Positions 21,345 through 32,346 of a DNA stretch of 64,000 bases are shown here, one piece after another. The notes beneath the pieces were generated by a model. That model had not been told where the DNA came from. It saw nothing but the letters and a program-made list of their open reading frames with translations, and did not search any database. The stretch comes from Coix lacryma-jobi var. lacryma-jobi (taxonomy: Eukaryota > Streptophyta > Magnoliopsida > Poales > Poaceae): positions 98,306,177 to 98,370,176 of the forward strand of contig CM019827.1 of NCBI GenBank assembly GCA_009763385.1, read 5' to 3'. The position numbers were made by a program, and so were the translations under genes. Each line of letters begins with the position of its first letter. Within the stretch, counting starts at the first letter, position 1.

Positions 21345-24097
21345 TGAAAGGTCCTAGTTTGGTTTTGGTAATTGAGTGACAACTTAGGTGGACTAATATG
21401 TGTTTGAAGTGAATTACACAGGTGATTAGTCCATAGGTGATCATGTGTGAGCAACATATGCCATAGAGGTGAAATGGCTTGGAAGATGTTGCAAGGCTCA
21501 CACATGTGAAGAAGGAGCTTAATGCACATGAAACATGACATGTGGTCATGTGGCTAAGATGGTGAAGATCAAGGCAAGACTTGGCTTGATGGACCGGTTG
21601 CAAAGGTGAAGGGCAAGTTGGAGGCTTTGAAGCCGTTGGTACCGAGTGTCGGGAGGCTTAAGCAAGACTTGGCGCCGAAGGACCGAAGCGATGGTGAAGA
21701 GCAAGTGATGTCAAGATCGATGGACCATGGAGGCCATGTGATGATATGAAGTGGATCATATCATTTGATGAAGAGGTTGGTGCATGTGTTGCATCAACAC
21801 ATGGAGGAGATGGAATGGAATGCGCAAGGCAAAGGTATACTTATAGGGCATTTCATTTCACCGGTCATAGGTGTGTAGAGAAGATTATGACCGGGTTTAG
21901 GATAGATGGCCGTACTATTAAGAGGAGCAAACTTGTTTGCATATCGGTCATCTAGTGCCACTTGAGCGATCTAACTTTGCGATGTTGTTAGGATCGAGTG
22001 GCGTGGTGAGAGCAAGTGAAAATCCTTTGAAAAATGATTGTGAAAATGCTAACACACATGCACATGATGGTGTACACTTGGTGGTGTTGGCACATTTGCA
22101 AAGGAGAAGGTGTTGGAGTTGATTTGGATCAACTCGGAGAAGTTTCGGAGAAAGCTTTGGTTGAAAAAGAGAAGCGATGGATCTTGGATTGTAATTCTGT
22201 ACTAATCCTTTGTGATTTGGATCTGGTATTCATGTGGGATGTGTAGCCCTCTGAATAAGCTTTCCAAAATGTCCAAGATCATCGAAATCGGAGTTCGGAG
22301 CTAAGAGTTATGGTCGTTTTAGCGCGGAGGTCAGTTTTGGCCTAGAGGTAGTACCGACCCTACTACCGACCCTCAGGCCGGTAGTACCGCCATAACCTCG
22401 GTACTACCGACCCCTCCGCGAGCAGAACACAAAACTCTCTGTTCGGGGGAGTTTTTGGCCTACCGGTAGTACCGCCATAACCTCGGTAGTACCGACCAGG
22501 GTGTCGATAGTACCGAGGTTCGAAGTGGTTTTTCAGGCTCTCTGTGTAGATCTAGTTTTGGCCTAGAGGTAGTACCGCCATAACCTCGGTAGTACCGACC
22601 CTACTACCGACCCTGAGGCCGGTAGTACCGACCCTACTACCGACCCTGAGGCCGGTAGTACCGACCCTACTACCGACCCCTCTACCGCCCGTGTTAGAAA
22701 GGTGATTCTAACGGTCCTTTTGACCGCCGGTAGTACCGACCCTTGGGTCGGTAGTACCGACCGAAGGCGTGGAAGCTCGGGAAAAAGGGGAAAACGGCTA
22801 GTTTGTGGCTCCCCTCTATAAATAGAGGGGTGGCCGGCCCTTGGGAAAGGTTGAGCACCCTAGGGACTTTGTGTCCATGGTTGGGAAGTGCTTAGGAGCC
22901 CTCTAACTCACATATGCTTATTAGTGCTTATCCGATTGTGTGAGTGAGCGATTCTAGTGCGGTGCATGAGAGATTGCAAGAGTTGGCACTAGGTGTTCGA
23001 GTTGCAAGCCGGTGTGCTTATTACTCTTGGAGGTTGCCACCTCCTAGACGGCTTGGTGCGTGTCTCCGTCGTGAAGCCCGCGTGAAGATTGTGCGTGGCT
23101 CCGGAGAAGCTTTGTGAGGGGCATTGTGCTCGCCCCGCGGGAGATCGCGAAGAGCAACTCTAGTGGAAAGAGGTGTGAAGAGCGCCAAGTGGTCCAGCCG
23201 GATCAAAAGCTAGAGCTCTTGGTGAGCACTCCATCGTGGAGAGGTTGGCTTAGTGTCACCACTAGCGAGAGGATCGGCGGCAACCTTGGGCTTGCTTCAA
23301 CGGGGACTAGCTTGGTGGCAACCAAGTGAACCTCGGGATAAAATCTTGTGTCCCCGTCCCTTGTTGCTCTTATTATTCTTGTTTCCTTGCATATTACGCT
23401 TGTTCTTGTGTTCTTCGTGTTCTTCCTCCCTCTATCACTCTATCTTAGGTTGGGAAGGCTCGATCCACATTTTGCAAGGAATCAAGACGTGAGGAAGCTA
23501 CAATCGTCATCTACAACATCTAGGGAAGTGGGGTAATTGCTAGATCTGAGATTGCATCTCACCCCCTTCGATTTCGTAGCTTCCTGCAGGTGCTCGGTAG
23601 TACCGGCTTGGAAGCCCGGTAGTACCTGCATCAGTAGTACCGGCCCTACAGCTCGGTAGTACCGACTGCCTGCTGTTTGCACTAGCTTGTATGGCAATAT
23701 TTATTCTTGTGCTAGTGTTTAGTTGCTTAGTTTGTGTAGCTAAGTTGAGCTCTCTAATTTGGCTTGGGTAGCCTTGTTATTGAGCATTGCTAGTGAGCTT
23801 AGGCTTTGTGCTTTGCTTGCTAGATTGTTTAGGAGCTCCCCCGTGCTTGAAGTACTAGTTGCATAGGCTTGTGTGACCTTGCTTCTAGAATTTGTTAGGT
23901 GAGCTCTAGCTAGCCCGACACCTTATTTGCATTGATTAGGATCTTTTGTAAGGTGTCATAGAGTATAGGTAGAGGGGTGTAGTCTTGGCTAGACCGATAG
24001 TTTTAATTCCGCATTTGTTTCGGTTAGCCGCTCCAATTAAGTTTAATTTTAAAAGGGACTATTCACCCCCCCTCTAGTCCGCCATCTCGACCCTTCA
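21345..24097 (+). repeat. 3' LTR of the gag-only element
   Basis: 2753 bp, same length as the 5' LTR and apparently identical in sequence. The TATA box copy is at 22817-22824 and the near-palindrome cluster at about 22346-22760. Confidence 0.95.
22817..22824 (+). promoter_or_regulatory. TATA box, 3' LTR of the gag-only element
   Basis: An exact copy of the site at 15511. It could drive transcription outward into the Gypsy D antisense gene that begins about 1.7 kb downstream on the same strand. Confidence 0.7.
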
Positions 24098-24534
24098 CTG
24101 CCCTAACACGAGTAGATTACAAAAAAGTTAAAAATAAAAGACGCCCCGAACTTGAACTCCTTGGTCGAGTACGACACGCCTCCGAAGCCCGTCGCGTTGG
24201 TCCACATAAATCCCTCCGGTTATGCCTGACCCACACGAGCTTCTTTAATTTTCTGGCCGATTCTTTCTTTAATAAACGAGCCATTTGTGCTTACAAAATA
24301 ATAATCTTCTTGGTCCAAAATCTGGTGTAAACACATGCCTCCCAATTTTGGGATGAAATTTATTTTCTTCCAAAAATGTCATTTTCTTTCCCTTAGGGTC
24401 CGATCGACTAACCTTCTCTTTAGTCGACCAGCCGAGTCTTCTTCTCAACCGTTATTGTTTTCTCTCAGGACTGTTCTCAAACCCTAACCTCCAAAGAAGT
24501 CCGCCGCCATCTGATTCAAGCAAAAATCTTTTGA

Positions 24535-27500
24535 GCACTCAAATTTGGCGCTCCTGGAAGTCAGACGGCGACCCAAGATTCCATCCCCGAGGTAAATTTC
24601 GGGTTCCTTATCATCCTTCTTCTCTGATCAATTTCTACCTTTGTATTCTCCTTCAAATTTTGAATTTTCAGGCACTCCATGACCAGATCCTCATCCCAAT
24701 TCAGGACAGTCCAAATGACTTTTTTCTCGGTCCAGTAGGCAATCTTGACCCTACCGAAGCCATCACTGCTGAAACTGAAAGGGTCCCCTTCAAAAATTTA
24801 GATTTTGCTTCAAAGCATTGGGGCAAAACCCCTTTCAGGAACTGGCCATCGATTATTCCAGTCTGGAGAGATTGGCTAATCAAGGTAGAAGCAAAAAAGA
24901 AGCCAGACTGGATTCTTCGTAGCTTAGATCAGTGCATCACTTTGTCTTTAGCTGATATGAAGAAGAATGAGCAGATGCTGAAGGTGGCTTGCTACTTCTG
25001 GTCTGGTACCTTCAACTCCTTCATGTTTAAGCAAGGACCTATGACCCCCAATTTAGCCGATGTGCATATGCTGACCGACTTAAATATCACTGGATTCACT
25101 AACCCACATAGTCTCCAGATCAAGCCTTCCATTAAGCTTGGAAACTTAAAAGGTGGGTGGTCTAGCTATATCACTTCCTTCAACACCCCACAGTCCAGCA
25201 TTTCAGAACGAGAGCACATCATCTTCCTGAACATGTGGCTGGAGAAGTACTTATTCTGTGGGTAGAGCTGCGGCCCAACTTCCAATTTCTTGGCTCTGGC
25301 AGAAAAACTGCCTGTAACCTCAGACATGCCCATGGGAAAATATCTCTTGGGCGCCCTGTATAGTATGCTGAATAAGGTAGCCCAAAGTCTGATGGAAAAC
25401 GAAGGTATCCCATCAATAACAGGTCCCTGGTGGCTGCTTCAACTCTGGCTTAACCTTCACCTTCACAGGTTGATAACCACAGATTTGAGGACCTTGTCCT
25501 TCCCAAAACTATACCTAGACAGTCAAGAAAAGCTACTGGCCAGTGATGCCAAAGTGAGAAGATGTACTTTATTTGGAGAAGCTGCTGCTATAATATCTGT
25601 CGATGAACCAGCTAGCTTCTTCTTCAAGATCTTCTACAAGGGATTCCCTGCTGCTATCTTCGACTGGTTCCAATATCCAGATATTATAGATTTTGAGAAT
25701 CCATACACCTTCAGGTTCCAAAGGGAATGTGATGATGAGGGCTTGAAGATCTTGTGTCAGATTATGAAACCTTGTCTCCTGCCAACTGAAATTAGGCATG
25801 GTAGAGAAAAACCTCCCATGTCCTATGAATTTTATCATCCTATCATGGCAGCCAAACAAATTGGTTTTGGCCAAGTGCCCCCATCCCTTTACTTTGCTGA
25901 TAAACTCAGACCAAGGGAAGCAGTAGACTCTGCCCTAGAGTATGACAGAATATTCCAACTGGAAAAATCTATTTCCCTGAAGATGGTCAAGGAATGGAAC
26001 TGCAGACCTTTTTCTTCAGTTTCTTTCCAAAACTGGTGGCAGCAATGGAGCATCCATCTCTTCAACGAAGCTGTGGACACTTACTGTCTGAAATTGGAGT
26101 CAGACTTCCAGGCAACTGACGAGGTATAACTCAATTTGTCTTCAAATTCTATATCTTTACCACCTGCTTACTTCTGATATATGCCAAATTTTGCAGGATT
26201 CTGTCACCTTGAATCCTCCAGAAATAAATTACAACATATGGTGCCCAAATCCAAGGATCGGCTGTGATGCCCCCACAATCAAGACTTTGATGAAGAGGAA
26301 AGCTTCTGATGTTTCAGATGAACAAACCCTTAGCACTTTTATAAAGGAAGTTGGTTCCTCCAAGAAACAGAAAACCATCAAGCCAACTGCTAAGGTTGTA
26401 TCCAAGAAGAAGAAGAGAAACACCTCTGACAGCAGCCAATCCCTGATAGAAAATGTTAATACAGAGGTAATAGAAATCCACTTCTCTTTATTCTCATCAT
26501 TAAATATGTAACTCTTTTATCTTCTAATTTCTGGAAATAGGCTGGTACTCATAATATTGAGTTGCCTCAGGAGCAGGTGGATACTCAAAATATAGAATCT
26601 GAAGCACCTCCTCTTCCTGATATTGATCAAGAGCTTCCCCAACTAGGTATACCTTTTAGCTAATAGCTCCATTTTCCTCGATAGATGTTCTTGAAAACCG
26701 ATGAAAATTTTCTTTCAGATGTACTTCCTGAGCCTTCTTCAATTTTCCCTGATCTTCAAATCAACCCATTTGATCAGGTGCTCTAATCAACACTATTTCT
26801 CCTTTCAATATCTCCCTATCTATGATTATTCATACACTTATCTGTGTAGGAGCAAGGAGAGCCTTCTTCCCCTATCATCCCCTTCAACTTGAAAGACTAT
26901 ATGGATGAAGAGGAAGCTTCTGCACCTAGATCCCCAAGAGATCTACCTGAAGAAGTCAAGATTCGGCTTCAAACACTAATCCCCCTTCTAGAGGTCAACA
27001 CAGCTGACTTGGTGCAGGATGCAAAGGGAGTCAGGGACATCTTCGATCTGATCAAGGATAACATACCAAAAGACCTAAAAGAGACTTTGTATTATGTTGC
27101 TCATATAGGATTCCTTGAGCCAAAGTTCTCCAAGGCCAAAGCCAAACTCAGGGCACGTGAGGCTCAAGTACACTTGCCAGCATGTGAGCAACGTTGCATT
27201 TCTGATATGGTTGCCGAAAAGGACGCCATAGATCAACTAAATTCAGACTCCACTGTCCTTATTGGCAACCTGTCATCTCTGGAAACCGAGAGGAATGAAT
27301 TGCTGAGCAGGCTCCAAGTTATCGATAAACAGATCAAGTTGAAGAAGGATAGCCTGGAGAACATCCCTGTTGTTCTTCGTGAGCACAAGAAAAAGATTGC
27401 AATTCTTCATGGTGAGCTTCTGGATGTCAAAGCCAAGAAGAAACTGATCCCAGGTTCCATCGAAGAAGATCAGAAAGAGATTGATGAAATAGATGCTATC

Positions 27501-27545
27501 CGTTTAAATGCTCTGAATGCATTGAAATCTACGCTAAATATGTAA
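24535..27545 (+). pseudogene. Spliced plant-mobile-domain (PMD) gene, antisense inside Gypsy D
   Basis: A six-exon model with open frames joins cleanly: introns 24592-24671, 26124-26196, 26467-26540, 26647-26718 and 26778-26849, all GT...AG, 70-80 bases long and T-rich. The main exons encode a protein with the plant mobile domain pattern (NWPSIIPVWRDWL near 24840, SCGPTSNFLALAE after 25264, GPWWLLQLWLNLHLH near 25425), then a lysine-rich nuclear-localisation-like part (KKQKTIKPTAK, KKKKRN), and a C-terminal coiled coil ending at 27545. One TAG at 25263-25265 breaks the PMD frame and no clear start ATG is left in exon 1, so this copy is probably dead. PMD proteins are found in plant genes and as passengers in Gypsy elements; their function here is unknown. 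It runs opposite to gag. Confidence 0.75.
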
Positions 27546-27826
27546 CTCTGTTCATCTGTAATTCCTGATCCCCATTCTTTCCTTTGTAAACATTCTTCAT
27601 TGGTTGACTAGCGTCATGACACTCTGTTATTTATTTGGTACTCTGTAGTTTTATCAGCTATTCCCAGCTGATGTTACCCAGACAACTTATCCTTTAGCCG
27701 ATTAGTACTAGAACGACCTATCTTTTAGCCGATTAGTAAAAACGGCTTATTTAGTCGATTCACCTTAGGATCTGGATCCGAGGGTGCCCCCAAGCCGATG
27801 CCTTTTCGCCTTCTCGAGTCTTACTC

Positions 27827-27833
27827 ATAAATA
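27827..27833 (+). promoter_or_regulatory. Possible TATA box of the second antisense gene in Gypsy D
   Basis: ATAAATA about 100 bases upstream of the ATG at 27934. It is a weak match, placed by distance only. Confidence 0.35.
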
Positions 27834-27933
27834 CCAAATGCCGGCTTCACACCACGCATTCATTGCCTCAGTCTTCGGCCTTTGCTCTCCTCATTCATCA
27901 ACTGCTTCTCCTCTCCATTCGGCGGTCGAAGCA

Positions 27934-28808
27934 ATGGCAGACAACCGCGGCAAGCGCCCTGCGGAGGCATCGGAGTCTGTAGACGGTCCTCTGGCGACCC
28001 GTCGCCGTGTGTTCAGGTAATGATTTTCTCTTTAGCTCCGAAACTTCTCATCCACCCGAGGAAAACCCTAACTTTTCCGCAGTCCTCCTCCTCCAGCAAA
28101 CGGCCAAGGCCCCAGCCAACCCCCATCGGAATACGAGTTGGCATTGGACGATGGTGCTTGGGCCTTTATCCGGGGCGTCGCCGACACCCGACGCCTCCTT
28201 GAGGAGGAGCGTCGTCAAACCGCCCGCCTGGTGGAGGAGCGAGAGGTCCTCTGCGCTCGCCTCAACAGTGCTCTTGAGCACTTAGAGGCGTCCGACGCCA
28301 GGGTTGCTGGTATTTTTTCCAAATCTTCCAACTCATTACTTCGATTATCTTTTGCATAACTGTACTAGTGAACCAGTTGGCAATTGTTTGTTTTAAATAC
28401 TTAGCCGATTTGTTCTTTGATTTAATTGAATCGGCTATTCCTTAGAATTTAGTCTCTTCCATCCAATTGCAGAACTCCAACAACAACTTGATTGGCTCCT
28501 TGGGCGAGCCACAACAATTGCCGACTTCGTGAAATGCACGGGGAGACAATCTGCGGGCGCGCCTGGACGACGTCAGGACACGCATCAGGGAGCTGGCCCT
28601 CCACGCCATCTGCCATGGCGCCACCTTCGCCCTCGCCGGAGCCGAACTCAGCGGTGCTGAGATCTCCGGAGAAGTCTCTCCCTCTTTCATCGGCGCCAGG
28701 ACGAGGGAAGACTTCAGGAAGTTGGTGGAAGAGATCCAACCCTTGGGGCTCGCCGTGACGGAGGTGTCGCACCTGGAGGACCTCCTGAACCGGCTCCATC
28801 TAGATTAG
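27934..28808 (+). pseudogene. Small spliced gene, antisense inside Gypsy D, unknown function
   Basis: The ATG at 27934 starts MADNRGKRPAEASE. Three exons join in frame: 27934-28016, 28083-28309 and 28473-28808, with GT...AG introns of 66 and 163 bases. Exon 2 is proline-rich, then rich in E, R and A with coiled-coil character (RRLLEEERRQTARLVEERE). Exon 3 continues with RARLDDVRTRIRELALHAIC and ends LNRLHLD at the TAG at 28806. One frameshift lies near 28535. GC content is higher than in the PMD gene. I do not recognise a named domain; similar alanine- and arginine-rich coiled-coil proteins occur as passengers in grass retrotransposons. Confidence 0.6.
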
Positions 28809-29215
28809 TTTTTTTAATGTCTCTTTTGTGTATCCGGCTTGGTGGCCGAACAACTGGACAACAGATCTGCCCCTGCATCGTCAGGCCAAATAATTTTGTT
28901 AAATATCATTTGCCTAACATTCCTTGCATTGTATTGCTTGAGCTTTCCAAGGATTTTCTTTTGATGAATGTTCTAAAGGCGATACTCCCTTAGTATCGGC
29001 TATCAATTAAAATCAAAAGACGATACATACATATTGGCCATTTTTGTTCTAAAGGCGATACATTAGTATCGGCTATAAAATCAAACAAATCGATCCCTCG
29101 TTCTAACTCTAAAAGATTTAACCTTGACTGACATAACTCCGACCTTAGTTTATTGGCGCTGATGCGAATCATTGCCAGCAAGTTAATCTGCTAGAACATT
29201 TTTGAAGCCAATTGC
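28809..29215. other. Spacer between antisense genes and protease of Gypsy D
   Basis: No gene seen. AT-rich, with several AGTATCGGCTAT-type repeats (about 28992 and 29053). This is where RT, RNase H and integrase would be expected in an autonomous element; no remnant of them is visible. Confidence 0.6.
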
Positions 29216-29974
29216 TTAGATCGGCTGTTGACTTTCGTCGGTTGTCTTGAGAAAGTCTTCTTCAAGAATCCTTCCGGAAAAGCACTCCATGTTATCAAAG
29301 TTCCAAACATCAGGGTCTGAATAAGCAACACTAACGGTCGAATCGGTTGGCACTACTTCCACGGTGTCACCGATCCACTGAATCACATTCTGATGCATGG
29401 TAGATGGAATGCAACAATTGGCGTGGATCCAATCCCTTCCAAGAAGCACACTATAGGATCCCTTTGCATCGACTACAAAGAAAGTAGTCGGCATACTTTT
29501 GCTGCCAATTGTTAATTCAACACATACAACACCTTTAGTGGCCGATACGTTGCCAGCAAAGTCAGTCAACCTCATATCGGTCTTAGTCAAGTCTTCTGTA
29601 GTCTTACCAAGCTTTCTGAAAGTGGCATATGGCATCAAATTAACCGCTGCCCCTCCATCAACTAGCATCGTGTTTAAAGGCCTTCCATCAACAAACCCTT
29701 TCAAGTACAAAGCCTTTAAATGAGAATGTTTCTCAGGCTTTTGAAACGTGGCCTATTCTGCTTGATAGATCCACTGAGCAACTGACTCTTCACCATCAGA
29801 TTCTTCTTCACGATCAGAGGGTCTAAACTCAGCAGGTAACATGAACAGAGCAGCGATATTAGCCGATGACTCACCCTTATCGGTTGTTTGCTTCACTTGC
29901 CAGACCTTAGGTTTCTTCTTTTGGATTTCATCATTTCTTAACCTCTGAACCCGTCGCTTTTGGCTTTTGGTCAA
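29216..29974 (-). pseudogene. Gypsy D protease region
   Basis: Two open frames, 29974-29753 and 29710-29216, separated by a break near 29752. The second holds a retropepsin-like fold with the active-site motif LVDGGAAVNLMP near 29650; DGGA in place of DTGA is a variant found in plant Gypsy proteases. VLLGRDWIHA near 29440 is the flap/strand motif typical of plant Gypsy retropepsins. The frame stops at 29216 with no RT following. The enzyme would cut the Gag precursor. Confidence 0.8.
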
Positions 29975-30261
29975 GCCACCAGGGCACCATTGTCTCTCCT
30001 GCCATGGATGATCACGATCGGCTAATCTCGCTCCAAGCTGATTATGAACATTCTCATTTTTTATGTGCCAATCTGTATTTCCAAACCTTAATATTTCATG
30101 TACAGATCGGCGGTTGTCTCTCGACTGCCTATACTCTCGATATTAATCACTGCATTCTGGACAATTGCGAAGAGTAGGAAGTTTTAAGCCTTCATTCCAA
30201 CAATGACTGAAGAAAGGACAATCCCAATGATTCTTTTCTTCATCCCTGATGCGTCTTCCTT

Positions 30262-32305
30262 CTACCTCCTATACTCTTCTTCTTCGAGCCACTCTTGATA
30301 TTCTTGCTCATCCCTTTCCCTTTGCATTTGGCTCCTTTCTTTCTGACGTTGCCACTTGTTCAGTAAGATCCTGACAGTTGGACGCCTTCTAGCTTCACCA
30401 GCTCTTGAAGTTTCAGGTTGATCATGTTGATCATTGCTTTTCTTCCCTTTCATCTCCTGATACTCTCTGGCTGTTAGTTGCTTCTTTGGATCAACTGTCT
30501 CAGCTGCCTTGGCTTTATCAGAAGTCAACACCATGATTTCACTTCGAGGCGCTGGAGCTACCATGTTTTGTGGGAAAAGATGGCTGTTGATACTCATGCC
30601 TTTGGCCTTTTCCAGACCTATCCTCCCTTTAACGATCGCCCTCTGTATCATATCTCTGAAAACTCGGCAATCATTAGTAGTATGGGTACCAGAATTATGA
30701 AATTTGCAGTACCTTTTATTTTTAAGCTCTTCGGCCGATGGGATGGTATGATTCCCAGTCAACTTGATCTGACCCTTTTCCAATAAGTAGTCAAATATAT
30801 TGTCGGCCTTGGTGATGTCGAAGCTATATTTTACATCTTTCTCGGTACTTTTAACCTTTGCCCAAGGCATGTACTCGTTGTTTCTCCAAACCCAGTCTAC
30901 AGTAGCCACTTCTTCATCACTTTCATCTTCTGAATCATTGTCTTCATCTTGCAGGAAAACATGACTCTCTACATTGTAGGCTTTCTTAGGTTTAAAGACT
31001 TGATTGTACCGATTTTGGGCATCAATACCTGCTACCTTTTTAGCCAAATCGGCCATGTTGTTACAACCAAAGCCGATTCTCTCCCTGATAGCAGGTATCA
31101 ATCCTCGAATCGCAATGCTGACTACCTCTGAATCTGGCAATGTCAAGGAATTGCATTGATTCTTCACCTCTTCGAACCTTTGGAGGTACTGACATCCAGA
31201 CTCATTATTCGTTTGCCTTGTATCGATTAAATCCACTAAGCCTTTCTCCAATACTCCAAAGCCGAAATACTTATGGAATTTATCTTCCAAGTCATCCCAG
31301 CTCTGAATGGAATTAGGTGGTAGAGATGAAAACCCTGAAAAAGTCAAACCAGATAGAGAGAGAGAGGAAACATTCTGACTTTGAGTGCTTGTTCATCACC
31401 AATCTCTCCAAGCTGGACTAGGAACTGAGTTATATGCTCCATGGTTGTCACTGAACTGGTTCCTGTGAACTTGGTAAAATCAGGGATTCTATATCTCGGA
31501 GGAAGAACAACCTGATCAAACCATTCTGGATATGGCTTTTTGTAACCAGTCACTGTAGATTTTGGCGTCAAGCCAAATTGTTTCTGAACCAGGTCAGTTA
31601 CACGACTCATTAGTTGATCAATTTGACTCACCGGCTTTTGATAGACGATGTTCTTCCCCCAAGGGTATTGCCATTATATCCTGGGTTTTCTTGAGCGTCC
31701 AAAGTATATAAATCAGAAACATAATGATACCCCTGAGGTATATCACCAGGTGCTACGCTCCCTTGATATGGTGGTGCATTGAAATCTCTTGTGATGTGCC
31801 TCGCGTGAGTTGCTATTTTTGTAGCCGATGAGTACATGTTATTACTCATAATCGGCTGTTGCACTGGCTGCGGTGTCATGCCTTCAGGGTTAATCATCAT
31901 CTGACCTCCATTGCCATTTGGGCCAGTAGAAGTTCCAGCTCCTTGACTGTTTTCAACAGTATATGTTGGACCCCTTCTGTCACCACCCAAGTTGAAAACT
32001 TCTTTAATGGCGTTTGTGAGGCTGTTGAGGAAAACCTCATTATGATTCATCAAGGTGGCAGACATTGCTTTGCTGATTACTTCTTGCATGGCATTGTGCT
32101 GGACCTGGACCATCGGATCTTCATGTCCTTCCAGAACCACTCTTGAAAGACGAGTCTTTTGAATAATCTTTTTATCCCTAGTCTTGCTGTAACTTAGTAA
32201 ACACAAGTGTCGATATTGCTCAACAACCTGTTCTACCAAGCGTTGAGTCTCTTCTGGAAGATCATCCATTGTCACGTTCAACATGTCTTCATTGTCAAAC
32301 GTCAT
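30262..32305 (-). pseudogene. gag: Gypsy D gag
   Basis: It starts at 32305 (MTFDNEDMLN), 41 bases after the 5' LTR. Three frames cover it: 32305-31628, 31631-31344 and 31347-30262, with shifts near 31650 and 31350 when compared with the D' copy at 62423. The middle carries the retrotransposon gag domain (SIQSWDDLEDKFHKYF, then ESGCQYLQRFEEVKNQC). A CX3H-type zinc-binding segment, YCKFHNSGTHTTNDC, lies near 30700. The C-terminus is highly charged with RQKERSQMQRERDEQEY. It is non-functional in this copy. Confidence 0.85.
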
Positions 32306-32323
32306 GATTCAGACGACTGTGTC

Positions 32324-32341
32324 CCACCGAGCATGCCAAAA
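32324..32341 (-). other. Putative primer binding site of Gypsy D
   Basis: On the minus strand, TGGCATGCTCGGTGGGAC follows the LTR by about 6 bases. The D' copy reads TGGCACGCCCTGTGGGAC at 62391. I cannot assign the tRNA with confidence. Confidence 0.5.
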
Positions 32342-32346
32342 GAATG

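Larger units (their letters stand above)
14039..24097 (+). mobile_element. Very young gag-only Copia-type (TR-GAG-like) element
   Basis: It is 10059 bp with TSD CTGCC at 14034-14038 and 24098-24102. Both LTRs are exactly 2753 bp with a constant offset of 7306. All eight small open frames in one are repeated residue for residue in the other, and I found no difference where I compared bases. The interior (4553 bp) has a PBS, one intact gag gene, about 2.7 kb of noncoding DNA and a polypurine tract; protease, integrase, RT and RNase H are absent. The uninterrupted site is visible at 33735 in the sister D LTR. Such elements with long LTRs and only gag must borrow enzymes from a related autonomous element. 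Confidence 0.93.
12615..24333 (-). repeat. 3' LTR of Gypsy D, split by the gag-only element
   Basis: Its pieces are 12615-14038 and 24098-24333, about 1655 bp together. They compare with the 5' LTR at 32347-33967 (1621 bp). About 8 differences fall in the first 215 bases. The minus-strand TATA box TATAAATA is at 14020-14013. Two near-identical copies of CAGTGGGGTGTCTCCATGCA (about 13088 and 13148) lie inside. Next to the LTR end at 24334 the minus strand has TTGGGAGGCATG, a likely polypurine tract. Confidence 0.85.
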
